Below, piece by piece: positions 45,301 through 58,330 of a DNA stretch of 64,000 nucleotides. The stretch's first letter is position 1. Every line of letters begins with the position of its first letter. The stretch is from the NCBI GenBank assembly GCA_027886175.1, contig JAJNNQ010000001.1:10829501-10893500 (forward strand). Reading direction: 5' to 3'. The stretch is from Phylloscopus collybita (lineage: Eukaryota; Chordata; Aves; Passeriformes; Phylloscopidae). The translations under genes and the position numbers were made by a program. A model generated the notes under the pieces. That model was not told the origin of the DNA. It saw only the letters and a program-made list of their open reading frames with translations, and searched no databases.

Positions 45301-47930
45301 CTAGCTGGCATATGTCTGCCATGCTAGTGAAGGAATCACTTATTTCTCGTGGTGACGGCAGTTGGTGCCATCAATTCCTGTCAGCTGGGGAAAGGGATGG
45401 GAAGCCAAATTCATACACTGGTGATTAATTCTGGGAGCTCACGCAAAGAAAGACTCTCTGAATACCACTGGAAAGCCCTGAGATTGCCCATTCTGCTGCA
45501 ATGCAGATATATTCTGTACAGATGTGATTAGATAATCCTTGTCTTTCTGCATCTTGGGGGAGCCCTGAGTAAGAATCCGCTCACATGAGCTCTGGGCTGT
45601 AGATGTCCAGAGCAGACCAGCACAAGATGGAATGGGTGAGTTGCAGGCATTGGGGAAGGACTCAATCAGCAGCAGACCTTGTTCTGCATCTGTGCTTACC
45701 TCTTTCCTTCTGTTTATAAAGTGACACTTTTCACTGAAGGCCACAACTGCTTGGGCAGCTTGTGGAGGGGGTAACCCACTCCTCTGTCTGTGGGAGGCAG
45801 GGCTTTGGAAAAATCGTTGGTGCTTCCACCAGTTCTTCTCCCCCTTGTCTCACATTTTCTCTCTTACTCTCAAATATACATGCATGCAGTCATTTTGTCT
45901 CCAAAACAGGCCTGCTGCCCTGCTTTTTCTCTTTCTGGCCATAGTAACATACTTTCTGGTGCTACTAATGACAAGCAAGAGTGAGTTGCTGTGTTTGTCA
46001 TCATCCCTTTGCCTTCTCCTGAGTGATCTCTGTTGTCACTGGCTGTCCTTGGGCTGGCCACTCACAGCCCGAGCTGCAAGCTGGAGGCAGCTGCAGGGGT
46101 GCTGGTGGCAGGGCTGGCAGCCTTACCTTCCACGTGGCACTGAGACAATGCCTGCCAGAGCCAGCCAGGTACATCCTCCTCCTTCCCAGCCCAGGAAATG
46201 CACTGTGTGTCTCTGACGTGGTAAATGAGGGTAGGGGATCTGGCAAAGCACAGAACTGTGAACAATACTGAGCAGATCTGGAGTTTATGGGCCCGAGCTC
46301 CTAATCATGGCCTTCGATCACTGTGTAGTCTGATGCGTTTCTCTGGACACCTGTCAGATCAGTGCTGGAAACATCACTTCACACCTTCCCTTGAATCAGT
46401 CAGCAGAGAGGCTACAAAGTTGGGACGTACCTGAACTCACGCAGACCATGGGCTCTGGTTGGTCCAACTGGCCTTGAGCTACTTCTGTAGAAAACCCTTT
46501 TTCACAGTTTCCAAGTGAACAGCATAAAATCAAAGAAGTGTAAATACAAGGAACAGTCTGCAAGGATTGTGAAACCTTGTTCCCAGACAGAGTAACTTCT
46601 TATTTGACCAGTTCATATCCCACAGTCAAACATGAAGAGCTTTGCACTCTAACACCATCTGTGGGAATGTGATCCATTGGCTAGTTTGCAGCTGTTCAGC
46701 ACTCTTTCAAGATACACTGGAATTGCAAAGTTCAATTGAAGTAGGCAATGAAAATAAGTGTGAAGTGTTTTAATATCGATCTATGAAGATTATAGTGTTC
46801 ATAGGCAAATAAACACTCTTGTGTTACGTTTGGTTTTTTTTTTTTGTGCATAACATGCTTGTATTTTAGGCTGAGGAAAACTGTAGTGAGAAAGAACAGA
46901 AGGCAAGTCCCCATGGCAGCACGGGGTGTGTGTCTGCACACACATGTCTGTCAGTCTTTTGCAAATGGTTGCAGACACTCTGAAAACAAAAGTAGTTGTA
47001 CACAGGAGAGTTCTTACAGCCATACAGATGGAAAATAATGGGCACTCGTGGCTTGGGCTGCATAATCCGTATGCACTCACACTTTCAGATATCTGAAAAT
47101 ACACTTTCTGATCTCCTCAGAAGACCACCCCCCCCATTTTAGGCTGTTGGGTAATGAGGGTGAGTCAGCCACATTAGGGCTTCTATTCATCCTATTTCAT
47201 TGTGCTTAAGCAGGCAGTAGCTACTGGAATTGTACAGGCCATCTCTGCACCAACTCAATAGCACTGCTTATTTCTCCATCTCTTTTAAAGCCTGTGCAAA
47301 AGTAAACCTGCTGGGGCTGTTCACTGGTTTTCTTTTCACTCCATAGGCTTTTCCTTTCCCAAGGAGCCCAGCATCTTGCTGCTAATCGGCTCATACACGA
47401 AGTATAAAGTAGAACTGTGGGAGATTCTGTAGAGAATCTCCACCAGTTTTTAATATTTTTTTTTTTTTTTAGTATTTTCTTGATTAAAGAGTTCTGTCAG
47501 AAGAGCTGTGGTCCTTGGGGCATCTTTCCTCAAGAGACTGTGAACAGTAGTTCCTCTTCTTGGCACCCGGATCTGGTATCTCCTTTTCTGTATCACGAGT
47601 CCTGCATGTTTAGCACATTACAAGTTCTGTTTGAATTGAACGGGTATTTCTGCAGCTGCATCATGTGATCATCCACATTAAAATGGTTGTTCTTGGATTA
47701 ATAGTTCTTTCTCTACCTTTTGGACTGTAGCTTCCTTTTCCAGGAGGGGCAGGAAATCACATCCTGTGCTTTACATTGGCAGTTCTGGCTCCTTCCCAAA
47801 AAAGAGCAGAATTTAGTGCTGCTGATGCTTGCAGCTCAGTAAGATTGTTCAAAGAAATGGAGAATGTGCTGTCCCCCAGCGGGATGCAGGGGAAGCTGGG
47901 GAAGCGACATTTTGAGTGATCTCTGCTGAC
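45300..47930. other. Intergenic region without recognisable genes
   Basis: Unique sequence with short frames (up to 123 codons), T runs near 46832 and 47457, and no recognised repeat family or RNA gene. Confidence 0.45.
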
Positions 47931-48190
47931 TTCGGCCGCGTCTCCTGGAGCAGGGACGGTGTTTCCTAAATTGCGCTGGGTGCGGACTGCAGCCAGCGGG
48001 GTCACAGCCGGGGAACGGCCCTTACACGGCCGCGTCCTGACACAAGTACACGTGCATGGGCTGCAGGTGCGGGAGTGCAGTCCTGCCGCTCAAATGCTGG
48101 CCCTCCGCCGTGAGCGAACTCCAGCGGCTGCCGGGGCCGGGCTGCCGGGGGAGGAGCCCCGTCGGAGCTGAGCGAACCTGCGGGTGGCGG
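47930..48190. other. Small CpG cluster
   Basis: About 260 GC-rich bases with frequent CpG (for example CTTCGGCCGCGTCTCC, ACACGGCCGCGTCC) in otherwise moderate-GC DNA. It may mark a weak promoter or a regulatory CpG patch. No exon can be defined. Confidence 0.4.
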
Positions 48191-50370
48191 GGCTGCCCGT
48201 CAGACCGGTTATACCTACACATTAGCATCCTTCTGACACGGCGCTTGACACATCCTCATGTCTCACTGGCCTCCAAAGTGGAAACCAAGAAGGGCTAAAC
48301 CAGCTCCTCTGTGTTCAGAGCTCAAGAGACTGTGAATGTTTCTTCAATCTCAGCGTTGCCATATTCAGGCTATATCGTGTTAGTGAGACCACTCCAGGAA
48401 CCCACTGAGGACACAAACTTCCCTCTTGAGAAGGGCTAATGATGTCTCTTTACAGCACAACCACTGCCTTTCCAAACAGCTGCTTCCAACCTGTGCTTCT
48501 CCCTGCTTTTCTCAAAATCTCCTCTTGGCACAAGCCTTATCTCCACAGCTGGATATTGCGTGTTAGGTAGCCAAGTGGTGTGGTTTTCCTTATCTAAATG
48601 TCTTTGACTTCTTGGTTTTGACCTAAGGTAGCACCACTGCAATGCAACCACCCAACACTCTCTTTGCCATGGACTGCTTTGGATGTGGCACCTCCAGTGC
48701 TCACAGCACTCCAGTGGAGTGGGCTGCAAGGCTCACAGAAGGTTTTGAAAACCTTAAAAAACAGAGAAGTTTAGTGAGAGGCCATATAAGGATCTACACC
48801 AAAAAGCTCTGTGCCCTTTGCAAAGCAGAGCAGAGCACAGAGCACCATGGACAGCCGGGCTTTCGGATGCTGGGGTGTGCTTTAGTGAAACCTGATGAAA
48901 TGCAACAGGATAGAGAGGAAATGAAGGAGTTTGTACAAGCTATAGGGGCAACATATGGCAGACTGGGAATGGGGAGACCTTGGAGAGCAGTTTGTGGCCG
49001 CAGAGATACTCAGCTTGTTTTACAGCACAGCTGCTCAGAACAAAAGAGTCTGTCTGGATCGCTCGTGTGTTAGCTAATGCTAGTGACAGGAAGTTTGGAA
49101 AATGTCTAAAATATTGCTCATTAAATGGGCAAGTGCAGTGCTCAGGTTTGCAACATACTGATCAAATATGTTGGTCATAACGGACATGGTCATGACATGG
49201 GTCAATAATTTAAAGGAGCGGATGCAAATGAGGGAAACAGCAGAATCAAGATAGCAAAAGGGAGCAATGTGTTAGTTAAGGTTGCACAGCACACTTCCAG
49301 GAGAAAATTTCCAGTGTAAATCCATGTAATTGAACAAGGCAGAGCGGAGAGGGTATGTATGGATGAACCATACCAATGGACCTCAGAGTACCTCAGTTTG
49401 GACTCTTGGAAAGTGGATCAATGAAAAAATATTTTTCTGGAGGTGAGATTCACAGTCACAAGGAGCAGATGGTTACTGCGGGTGTCACAACCAAAGCACA
49501 CCTTGCCTGTGGTGATTGCCCATCTACTGGAGTTCCTGTAATTGAGCACTGATGGTCCAAATGTATTAATACGTTCTATGAAAGTGTAATCTTGGAAATT
49601 AATTCTTCTGACAGACTTTGCACACTCAAAACCAGGGATCAGTATGATCCACTATATTTTGTCTGTATTTGCTAAGGGACATGAAATAGTATCATCAGGT
49701 GAGGAAAATACTTTCAGTAATGTTTGCAGGATTTATTCTTTCCTGACATTCTGAAAATAGTTATGGATGAAAAGAGTATTTGAGTCTGGGTACACAGCAC
49801 TGCTGCTACTTTGAGTGCACAAGCAACTCTGCTGTTGGGGGAGCATTAACTTGAATTGACATGAAAATGAAAATTGTTTTGATCAGCTCTGTGTTACGGT
49901 CTATAACTACTGTGCTACAGTATACAAAGGAAGTGAACTGCCTCAGAGTTTGTTGTGCCCTGTACAGCAGCATGGTAAAATCACAGGTTTTTTGGACGCA
50001 AATTGAGAATGTATCTATTTTCTATTATTCTTGAAGCAAGGAATATTTCCCTGTGTAGCTATAGGAGAGATTCAGAGCTTTCTGTAAAATTGCCATCACC
50101 TTGCTGCCTTTGTATTCCTGCAGATGCACAGCAATTTTGGCCATCCATCTCTCTGGGTGTGGGGTGGGCAGCTGCCCTCAGCATCTTGGCTGAAATTTTG
50201 GCTCGGTGTGACCCAGACGTTTTGCAGACCCCCTGCACATTGCAGTGCCCATTGCCGTGACTCCAGCTCCTGGAAAGGACTTCTACTTACAAAAATTATT
50301 GGCGTGTAATGAGTGAGGACTGCTTTACCCAGTCTAGCTTTGATCTTTGCTCAAGAACTGATTCAGGATA
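48190..50370. other. Intergenic region without recognisable genes
   Basis: Unique sequence. A 143-codon plus frame at 48642-49073 has a protein-like composition with no domain I recognise and no flanking splice evidence. No repeat family was identified with confidence. Confidence 0.4.
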
Positions 50371-50640
50371 ATAACAGGCTGAGATAAAATACAAATGGCC
50401 ACTTTGCTAGACAAAGACAATTGCTTGTGTAGAGCTTTGGCTACCATGCAATTAATTTCTTTTCAGAGCCATGCAGCTAATATGTAACAGCCATTTGCAA
50501 GATATTGCTGATTTACATAGTGCCCCCACGTCTCCTGCAGCCAGCACTGAGAAAACGAGATTGGCTGGAGGCTTACAGTGATGTTAGCAATGAATAATAC
50601 ATCATCTGCAATCTGGGCTTCTTTAGCCATGTTATTTGCA
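50370..50640. promoter_or_regulatory. Candidate conserved noncoding element with SOX/POU/homeodomain sites
   Basis: Low-GC unique block. GACAAAGACAATTG (50411-50424) carries two SOX-type cores, and CATGCAATTAATTTC (near 50445-50460) joins a POU-like and a TAAT homeodomain core. Further on are GCAGCTAATATG near 50472, CCATTTGCAAG near 50491 and GATTTACATAGTG near 50510. The site cluster within 100 bases is the most enhancer-like in the 45-55 kb interval. Confidence 0.38.
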
Positions 50641-50650
50641 GGCTGCAGGG

Positions 50651-50680
50651 TTTTTTTGGTTTGGTTTTTTTTTTTTTTTT
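50651..50680 (+). repeat. T-rich simple repeat
   Basis: T7-GG-TTT-GG followed by about 16 T. It is a simple-sequence tract, likely variable in length. Confidence 0.8.
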
Positions 50681-51001
50681 CCTGGCTTAAGCAATATGTT
50701 TTTAGTGGATGTGTTGGAATCTTGTTTTGTCCCTTCTGCCATAGCTGTGCCTGGGATGTTTGGACCTCCGAATTAGCACCAGGAGCAGGTTTACACAGTT
50801 GGCAGCACGTTTATGGCTCGTCTTTGTGCAGTTTAGTGGTGGGACAAAAACACGCGGACAGACTGAGCCTGGTGAAGGCAGCAGTCGTGTTTGGTGTGTG
50901 TCAGCCCCGCGTCCCCGCCCTCCCGCTGGCTTTTGGCACCCTCGATTTCAGAGCTCTGGAGGAGTCTGGCCGCCGGCGTGTGCAGTTGGGGCTGTGAGTT
51001 T

Positions 51002-51013
51002 GCCATCTAGTGG
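51002..51013 (-). promoter_or_regulatory. CTCF core site, reverse
   Basis: The + strand GCCATCTAGTGG is CCACTAGATGGC on the - strand, a 12/12 match to the CTCF core CCASYAGRKGGC. It sits at the edge of a small CpG cluster. Together with the forward match at 44086 it gives a convergent pair. Confidence 0.5.
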
Positions 51014-51019
51014 CTACTG

Positions 51020-51185
51020 GGTTCGGTATTGGAGTCCGAAGCAGCCCGCGGTTAAAGCCGCCTGCCTCAGGCGCTGCTGCCGCTCCCGCTGGACTGGCGG
51101 CAGCGCGCTGGAAGCCGCCGGCCGCTCCCCGCTTCACCTGCTGCCGCGCTGGCGCTGCTCACGGCTCCGCTCTCCTTTGGCTTAG
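51020..51185. other. Small CpG cluster beside the CTCF core
   Basis: About 165 GC-rich bases with dense CpG, such as GGCGGCAGCGCGCTGG and GAAGCCGCCGGCCGCTCC. It adjoins the CTCF-type core. It could be an insulator-associated or minor promoter CpG island. Confidence 0.45.
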
Positions 51186-51189
51186 CGGC

Positions 51190-54100
51190 TGGCTGACATT
51201 TGAGCTTCGCTTAAAGGTGAAACATGCTGTCAGGCCAAAGAAGTCCCGGATCGGAGTCGGAATTTGGAAACATTTGTGTCAGGTTCAGCCCTCCAGGGCC
51301 ACGAGCCAGCTGTATTCGCAGTCCTGCTGTGCCAGGCTGAAGCGCTGAGGTTCCTTCCTGGCCTCAGCAGCATCTTAGCCTGGCTGCACTTCCCTGAAGC
51401 AGAACCAAATTCTCCCCACCGTACAGATTCAGCAGGTTATGGTTCAAGTAATTTTCCTCCCGGCTTTGTGAACCAGAGCAAAGCTGTTGTGTTGCTGCCA
51501 TTAAGTCTCCTGCACCAAGGAAAGGCTTTTCAGGCTGGTGATCTGGTGTGTGCTCATGTGTATACACAGGTGAGAAAGATGCTCTCTCCAGTCCCTTCTT
51601 AAGCCGGAGGTGACATGATTTTTTTTTTATTTGGAGCAGCCTTTGCACTGCTGATATCATCACACAGCGCACTCTGTGTGCTTGGGTAGGAATAGGGAGG
51701 AGCACCTGTACAAAGAATTGATATTAATTTGAGTAGAAAAAAGAGCTGCATTGGAAAAATGTCCTTTGCCCCTTCCCCCACTGGCGTTTGCAGGGGTTGC
51801 ACTTGTTTGCTGTCCCAGGTACCAGAAGAGATGAGGTGCTGCTCTCGTATGTGTCTGCTGTGTGCCTGACTTCTCCTCCATGATCTCATGTCTGAATCAA
51901 AGCTTGCCTACAGGTGGTGATCGAGCCCAAAAAGGCTCATCACTTACCAAACAATCGTCTGCAGTTATTTGTTTGTCCTCTGTAGCCAGCTTAGTTACTT
52001 ATTGATATCAAATGTTTGTCTCACCATGTTGTAATGAAAAGGAAGAGATAAAAGCCCTGTTCTTGCTTCAAGTGCCAAATTAGCTAAGAATGGTGACACT
52101 GCTACTGTTCTGTGTGCTCAGATGGAAAGGCATAAACCATTGCTCTTTATACACTGGGGTAGTGTGTTACCCTGGGACAAGGCTGGTTCCAATGCTTGAA
52201 CTGTGAGCCAGAAGCATTTGAAGGATTTACTAGACAGTTAAAATACAGGAGATGCTGCCTTGTGCATTGGGCATTGCTCCAGGAGCCAGGATGACGGAAA
52301 GATTTCCTCCAGGGTAGCTGCAGTGGAGCCTAAAGCCAGCAACAAGGCCAAGGGTTTGCTTTCAGAAATCTAGTCCTAAGGCACTTGTAGAACATCCTGA
52401 AAGAACAAATCCCCATTGTCTGAGTGAGGCAGCACAGGTTCTGTGGTGGGAGTACAAGTCAGCGCCTGCTCTTGCCAGCAGCCTGCGTGGTGTGGTGCAG
52501 CCACTGCATCTCGGCATCTTCTGAGGCTGTAGGCAGGAGCTCCACGTAGTCTGGTTGCACAAGTTTCTAGTTTGGGTCCTGCTGCAAGTCAGTGTTTAAA
52601 ACCCCCAGGGATTTTGTGTAAATGTGCCTTGTAAAATGATGTCCGCAGACATTCTAAGCAGACCACAGCATTTTGATGGAAGTCAGGGTTTGAATGAAAA
52701 CCACCTCATTTCCCTCCAACCCCTGTTTCCCCATCAGGCTCATCTGGATCCCATTTGAAATGTGTTAATCAGAGAAAAATGACATGTGCCTCTACTCTGA
52801 AGTCCATATAAATTTGGTGTGACATTGAGAGAGATCCAATGCTCCATTCTTTATCAGGCTTGTGCTCCTGCTGTAAATGCAGGAAGATTGGAGAGTCTCT
52901 TTAAATAGCAGTACATATAATATTGGAAATATTTCCATACAGGTGTGAGAGAACTGTCAATGAAGAAAAGCCATGCTTCTGTAGAGGCAGCAGTGAGAGC
53001 AGAAGGTTTGCTCTCTGACTTTGCCTAACTGTTCCTGAGACACAACTCTTCTTGGGAACAAGGTACTCAGATCATGCTGGGATTGCTAGAATAGGGCTCA
53101 CTGCATCCTGTTGGTAGTGTGACTAAGTCCTGCAATATTTAATGGGATTTTTTTTTCTTCCAGATGTTGAAAGAAATGGGGTTTTTTGTGCAATTTGAGC
53201 TCTTACATTATGAAAGATATTTCTAAGCTTCGTGGTTTCGTGAGAACATTTTAAAACATGAAATGGATTTAGCTAATGGACCAGAAACCAGAAGGCAAAG
53301 AAAGAGAAAACAAAGTATATCTCTTCTCTCCATCACGTGGTTGGTTTGGGGAGGAAGAATGAGTCACTATATTTTAGCACATAAAAGTGGCTGTGATTAT
53401 CCCTGTTCCAAACCCGCTGATATGCACAGAAAAAAAGGAGCTGCACTCAGCACTTGCCCAGGCTCTGTGGAACTGATCTACCCTCCCCTGGGAGGTGAGG
53501 ACGCTGGCAATTTCTTGGCAAGAGATGGGAGAGGAGCACACGCTCAGGAGCTGCTGGCTGTGGCTCTGTCCCCGGGCTGGGGTCTGACAGCCACTCCCCG
53601 TGCTGCACTCTCCTGTGCCCAAACCACACGGGCTGTGCCTCTCCTGGCTCTGGCCTCCTGCTCACCATGGCTAACCTACTTAGGAGTCAGGGAACTGGAA
53701 GAAATTCAAATGTTGAGTAGTTTAAGACTCAGGTCTCTCCTTTTAATTACTTTCTGTTAGTCAAAATTATCTTGCCTTTTGAGGCAGATAAAATCAGGAC
53801 AAAGACAGAGACATGGGAAGAGCAAGCTTTTAAAGTTAGAGCACACATTGTTTGTTCAGTATGAACTCCCCCTGGAACTGAGAGCTGGAAGAATCCTGCT
53901 GGGCTGGAAAACAGTAGTTCATCAGGATAACTACAGATCTGGGGAGAAGACAGAGATGGAGGCTTCATGTCTGCTCTGTTTACAGCCGGGGCGGGGGCAG
54001 AATGGTTTTCCCTCTCCTGAGGTTTAGTGGCTGTATAAACTGCACATACCCCACTTCCCTAGTAAGGAGCTGTTTGCCAAGGCAGAAGGAATTCTTGAAG

Positions 54101-57100
54101 GTCCTTTTCTTGGACTTAGAGAAAGGTCCCAGCCAGCCCAGAGCTGAAGCAGCATTTTTGGTTGTAGTTTCCAGATTCATCAACTTCTGCTTTAATTCTT
54201 GGTGCTCACAATTTTAATTTCTAAAATCCTACCACTTCACGATCTCCACCTCTGAGATCTCTATTATCCCTGTTGTGCAATTACTGTGGATCAGAGTTGA
54301 ATCTATTTTTACTCTCTTGTTTTTCCCTTCAGTTTGTAATGCCTCTGGGAGTGAGTTCTGGGAAGAATCTGCTTTGGTTTTAAGCTGTGTGGTGCCGCCT
54401 CCTCTCCCATTATCACTCTCCGGTTTCAATGGCCCCATTGTGCTTTCTGTACTGGCACTTTGTTTGCTTTGAAGTGTGGGTAAGAAGTTGCTCCTTCCCT
54501 CCAGTTTAATTCTGTCACTCACGGCACTGACCTTCCTGCCGAGAGCTGTTTGACGGAGCGGCCATTCCTGCTGCACACCTGAGAGCCCTCCAGGGCAGGT
54601 ACGAGCTGCCGAGGCTTTGCCGCAGCGCCGCCGACACCCGCGCCCGCTCCCTGAGCCGGCTTTGCCTTGCTCTGGTCCTTCTTCCTTGAATGGAGGGAGT
54701 CGGGGATGCCGTGGATCCCATGTTTTTAGTACTTTGACAATGAGGCTTTTTCCTTGTGAAACTTCGGCTTCTGACACTGATGGAGAGAGACAAGAAAATA
54801 ATTCTGATGAGGCAAAAAATGTTGGAACGGAGAATTGTTCTAACGTAATTTCTGACTGCATTAAACTCTTTCCATTGTGCATTTCTCAGGCTTTATTGAA
54901 TCCCAGCCAATTTCCTTCAGCTTTGTCTCATTTCCCTTCAAAGTTGGCTTTTCTCAGCTCCAAGATGTTTATGTTGCTGCCCTTTCTGCAGACCCTCATC
55001 TGCATTTCAAACCTGGTGAGAGATTACCATCCCTGTATCTTAGGTATCTCTGTAGTCATTTAGTACACCTGGCTCACATCCAGCCCTTGGATGCAGACTT
55101 GTCTCTGATCTGGCTGACAGTGTAAAGCAGCTGCTCTCCTGTACTATCCCCAGGAGCACAGGCTCTGCCGTAAGTGTCCTGTTGTTTCCCAAATGAAGTA
55201 AAATTCCCCCTGGACCACACTGCTTGCCCTGTTGACAGACCTCCCAAGTCTTTTCCCTTCCTTTCCTCTCCTTACCCAGGCACAGTCGCGCTGTTTGGTG
55301 CTCTCCTCAGTGGCTGTAGCTCTGTGCCCATATGTTTGGCTGCAGGTCCCAGTGTAGTGAGTGCTCTGCTGGGGCACGGGGACAGGCCAGGGATGAGTCT
55401 CTGTGTAGGCAGGCACTTGGATGTGCTTCTGATGAATATTTAAGATCTCACCGTGAGCACTGGGCTAATGAATTGCAGTTCTAGCATTCACTAAAGAAGT
55501 GTCACAAACATAATGGGGACAAAATTTGCTTAAAATTTGTTTTGAACATCTGTGGCATTTTTTCTCTCAGTTTATTCAGCTCTGTTTTTTCTGCATCTTA
55601 TTTACTTTGGACTGTGAAACTACACTAGTTATTTTAACTTTTTTGTTTGTTTGTTTGTTTCGAATAAACTTTCTTTTACTATTCTGGAGACAGAATGGTA
55701 CCACAAACTGTTTGCCTTACTTCCAGAAGACATTATATTATTAATGCTTTCTAAAACTTTTGGGTTTTATTTGTTTTATTTCTACTAAAGCCTACAGTCA
55801 CTGTTCAGAAGAAGGGTATTAGCTGTGACCCATATGTACTGTGCAGAATTTAAGGGTGGGATTAGATGGGGAGAGAGTGAGTGCACAAATCCTGCAAAGC
55901 TCTTATGGTGCTGATCTCTCCCTGGATGACTCCCTGGCAGAATTTCTCTCAGCCTGCCCTGCAGGCCCATTGCAGAGCTGGTCCGATCTGTGCCCTGCGC
56001 CGGGGCTGCTGGGGGTGGCAGCGTCCCATCCCCCTGAACTTGTCTCACAAAGCGGCTCTCAGTCGAACGGCGTTAGCCCACGTGATGGGTGAATCCAGGT
56101 CAGAGAGCATGGTCCCTTCACATCTGCTCCATGCTTGCTGCTGACATTTTCATTCAGCCAGCCTGTACTGGGCAGCGATGGAGGTCTGTGAAGGGGGGAC
56201 AGAAACATCTTTCTGCTGGGGGAGGACAATGGCAGGACCTCCCAGTAACTGCAGCTGTGTCGGGGCTCTGAATACAACGGGCCACTCTTGGCAGTGCTAC
56301 TGAGGTCTGGCTCTTGGAAAGCAGCACTGTGATTCAGCTGTCACTCACCTCCCAGCAAAGGGAGCTTTGAAAAGGCGCCTCTGCTGCTCTCCTGGAGTAG
56401 CAAATATTTCCTAGGCCTGTGTTGCTGAATGGAAGAGATTGCCATTGTCCTCCTTCCCCTCTCAGGCTTGCTGGGCTTGCTCTAAATGGGCCTTTTGCAA
56501 GGGAACAATAAGCCCAGCGAAGGGTCCAGGTTGCACATGTCTGAGCAGTGAGAACACTCCAGCACTTGTTCATTGGCTCCTGTGATGTGAAAAGCTGTGC
56601 TGCCGACAGGGCAGGGGGTTTTCCAGCCACAGCTGTGGTTTGTTTTCTCTCTCAGGTTGTGCGGCCCTGGGTGTACATCTGCATGTTTCAACTAATTTCC
56701 TAGAAAATATTTTCACCCCAAGATTTACACTGGCCTCAGAATTCTGTTCCCTTTTGCAGCTGGAGCTCTGTGATGAGTTTGCAGTGAAACCCACCAGGCA
56801 GGTGGGACCTGAGTCCACATGGCTCTGCTCTGATAAACTTTACCTTAGGTTTGGTAGAATATCCCCAAGCTTGTATTGCCTTGTGGTTTTGCAGCAAAAC
56901 TACACGCAACTCTCTGCTTCAAACCTGGCTGAAAAGCCATGGCTCAGGCTGATGTTCACAGTGAACTTCAGGACTAGAGGACATTGCTTCTCAGAAATCT
57001 GTATGGAGACAAGGGTACAATTTTCTGCCTGGACCATGGAGCATTTTCTAGTTTTCCTCTGACCTTCTCATGAAACTTCCAGTGTCACAGAGTTACACGC

Positions 57101-58060
57101 TGCTTTTCTACACAACTGATGTTATTCCTACCCTCTTTCCCCCTGCTGCAGCTGAAATAATGGTTTTTGTGTATGCAGTGTTGATTTGCAAGAATGTTTT
57201 AGTATTCTGAAGCTTTTATTTATTGGGAAGGAGGACTAGGTCCTACCTAAGGAAGAAATGGGTTTCGTCTCCCATTGGAAGAGTTATGCTGTACGGTGGA
57301 ATACAATAAAAACTTACCACAGGGAGACAAATACAAACATACCATGTTACAATCTGGATTTCTCATCTGAAAATCAGAAATATAGCCATAATTATCTTTG
57401 GGTCACTTAAAAAAAAATCCTTTATTTTTTAAACCCCACCAAGATCCCAAATATAGTAGAATATATTCATTTGCTCTACCTGCAATATTTTTTTTTAGGA
57501 GTCATATATCAATGACCTGTCTAAGAATGTCTTAACACCAGGAACAGCATTCGGTGACTCACAGTGTCCTTACTCCTCCAAAGTGTGGCTGACACGATGG
57601 GCTTTGTTTCTCAACATTGCCTGTGTAGATGTCTGAGGGATTAGAGAATTTCTCAGGATATATAATCTCTGCTTACATACTCCTACAAATCAATGTCAGC
57701 TTTTATTTAAAAACGCTATCAGAAAAATTGGTTCTTTGTTCTTTTCAGACATTCGATGGTCTGATTTTTCTCCTGAGCTAGTCTTGCTCTAGTGCAATTT
57801 GCGCTGGTGCTTTTCCTGATTTAGGCCTGTCTGAGTGAAAGGAGAATCAATGCTTTCTTTGCAAAGTGACTCGGACTGCAGCCTGGCCACACCACCCCAT
57901 CATCAGGAAGTTTGCAAAATTGAGGTGACCGCACCCTGGCTGTGAGTCCGGGGGTTCTGCGCTGCGGCGTGTCCTCCAAATGCCAGTGAGGAAAATCTCT
58001 TTGGAAGTTTCTGCCTTGCTCATCCCATTTACTGAAACTAAATTTCAAGAAGCTAATCGG
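51190..58060. other. Intergenic region without recognisable genes
   Basis: Mixed unique sequence. Noted are a small CpG patch at about 54590-54660, a TTTG tetranucleotide run near 55641-55660, and an AT-rich block with AAATAGCAGTACATATAATA near 52903. A 217-codon minus frame at 54229-54882 is the longest frame not explained by GC richness, but it shows no domain. No RNA gene or mobile element was recognised. Confidence 0.45.
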
Positions 58061-58069
58061 GCAGAGAGT

Positions 58070-58330
58070 GCAAAGGATGAAATGTTAGAAATCAAATTAA
58101 TGAAGCTGAATCACCAATTTGTGACCTAGAAGACTATTAGGAGTGATCAGAATTAATTAACTCTCCTTTGCGATGCTTCGGAGGCAGCCAGCGAGCATGG
58201 AGACAAAGGACATGGATGGGATGTGACTACCTGGGCCAGCTGCGGCAGCGCGGCCGGGCCGGCTCCAGTCCCGCTCCAGCCGCCACTCGTGGAGCACAAT
58301 TAGCAGAAGCGGGCAGGAGGGTTGCCATGG
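58070..58330. promoter_or_regulatory. Candidate regulatory element, AT-rich block joined to a CpG patch
   Basis: AT-rich part with AAATTAATGAAGC and CAGAATTAATTAACTC (a perfect AATTAATT core near 58151), then GGAGACAAAGGACATGG (SOX-like), then a CpG-rich patch at 58240-58290, then GCACAATTAGCAG. Homeodomain cores on both sides of a CpG patch are suggestive of an enhancer; alignment is lacking. Confidence 0.33.
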
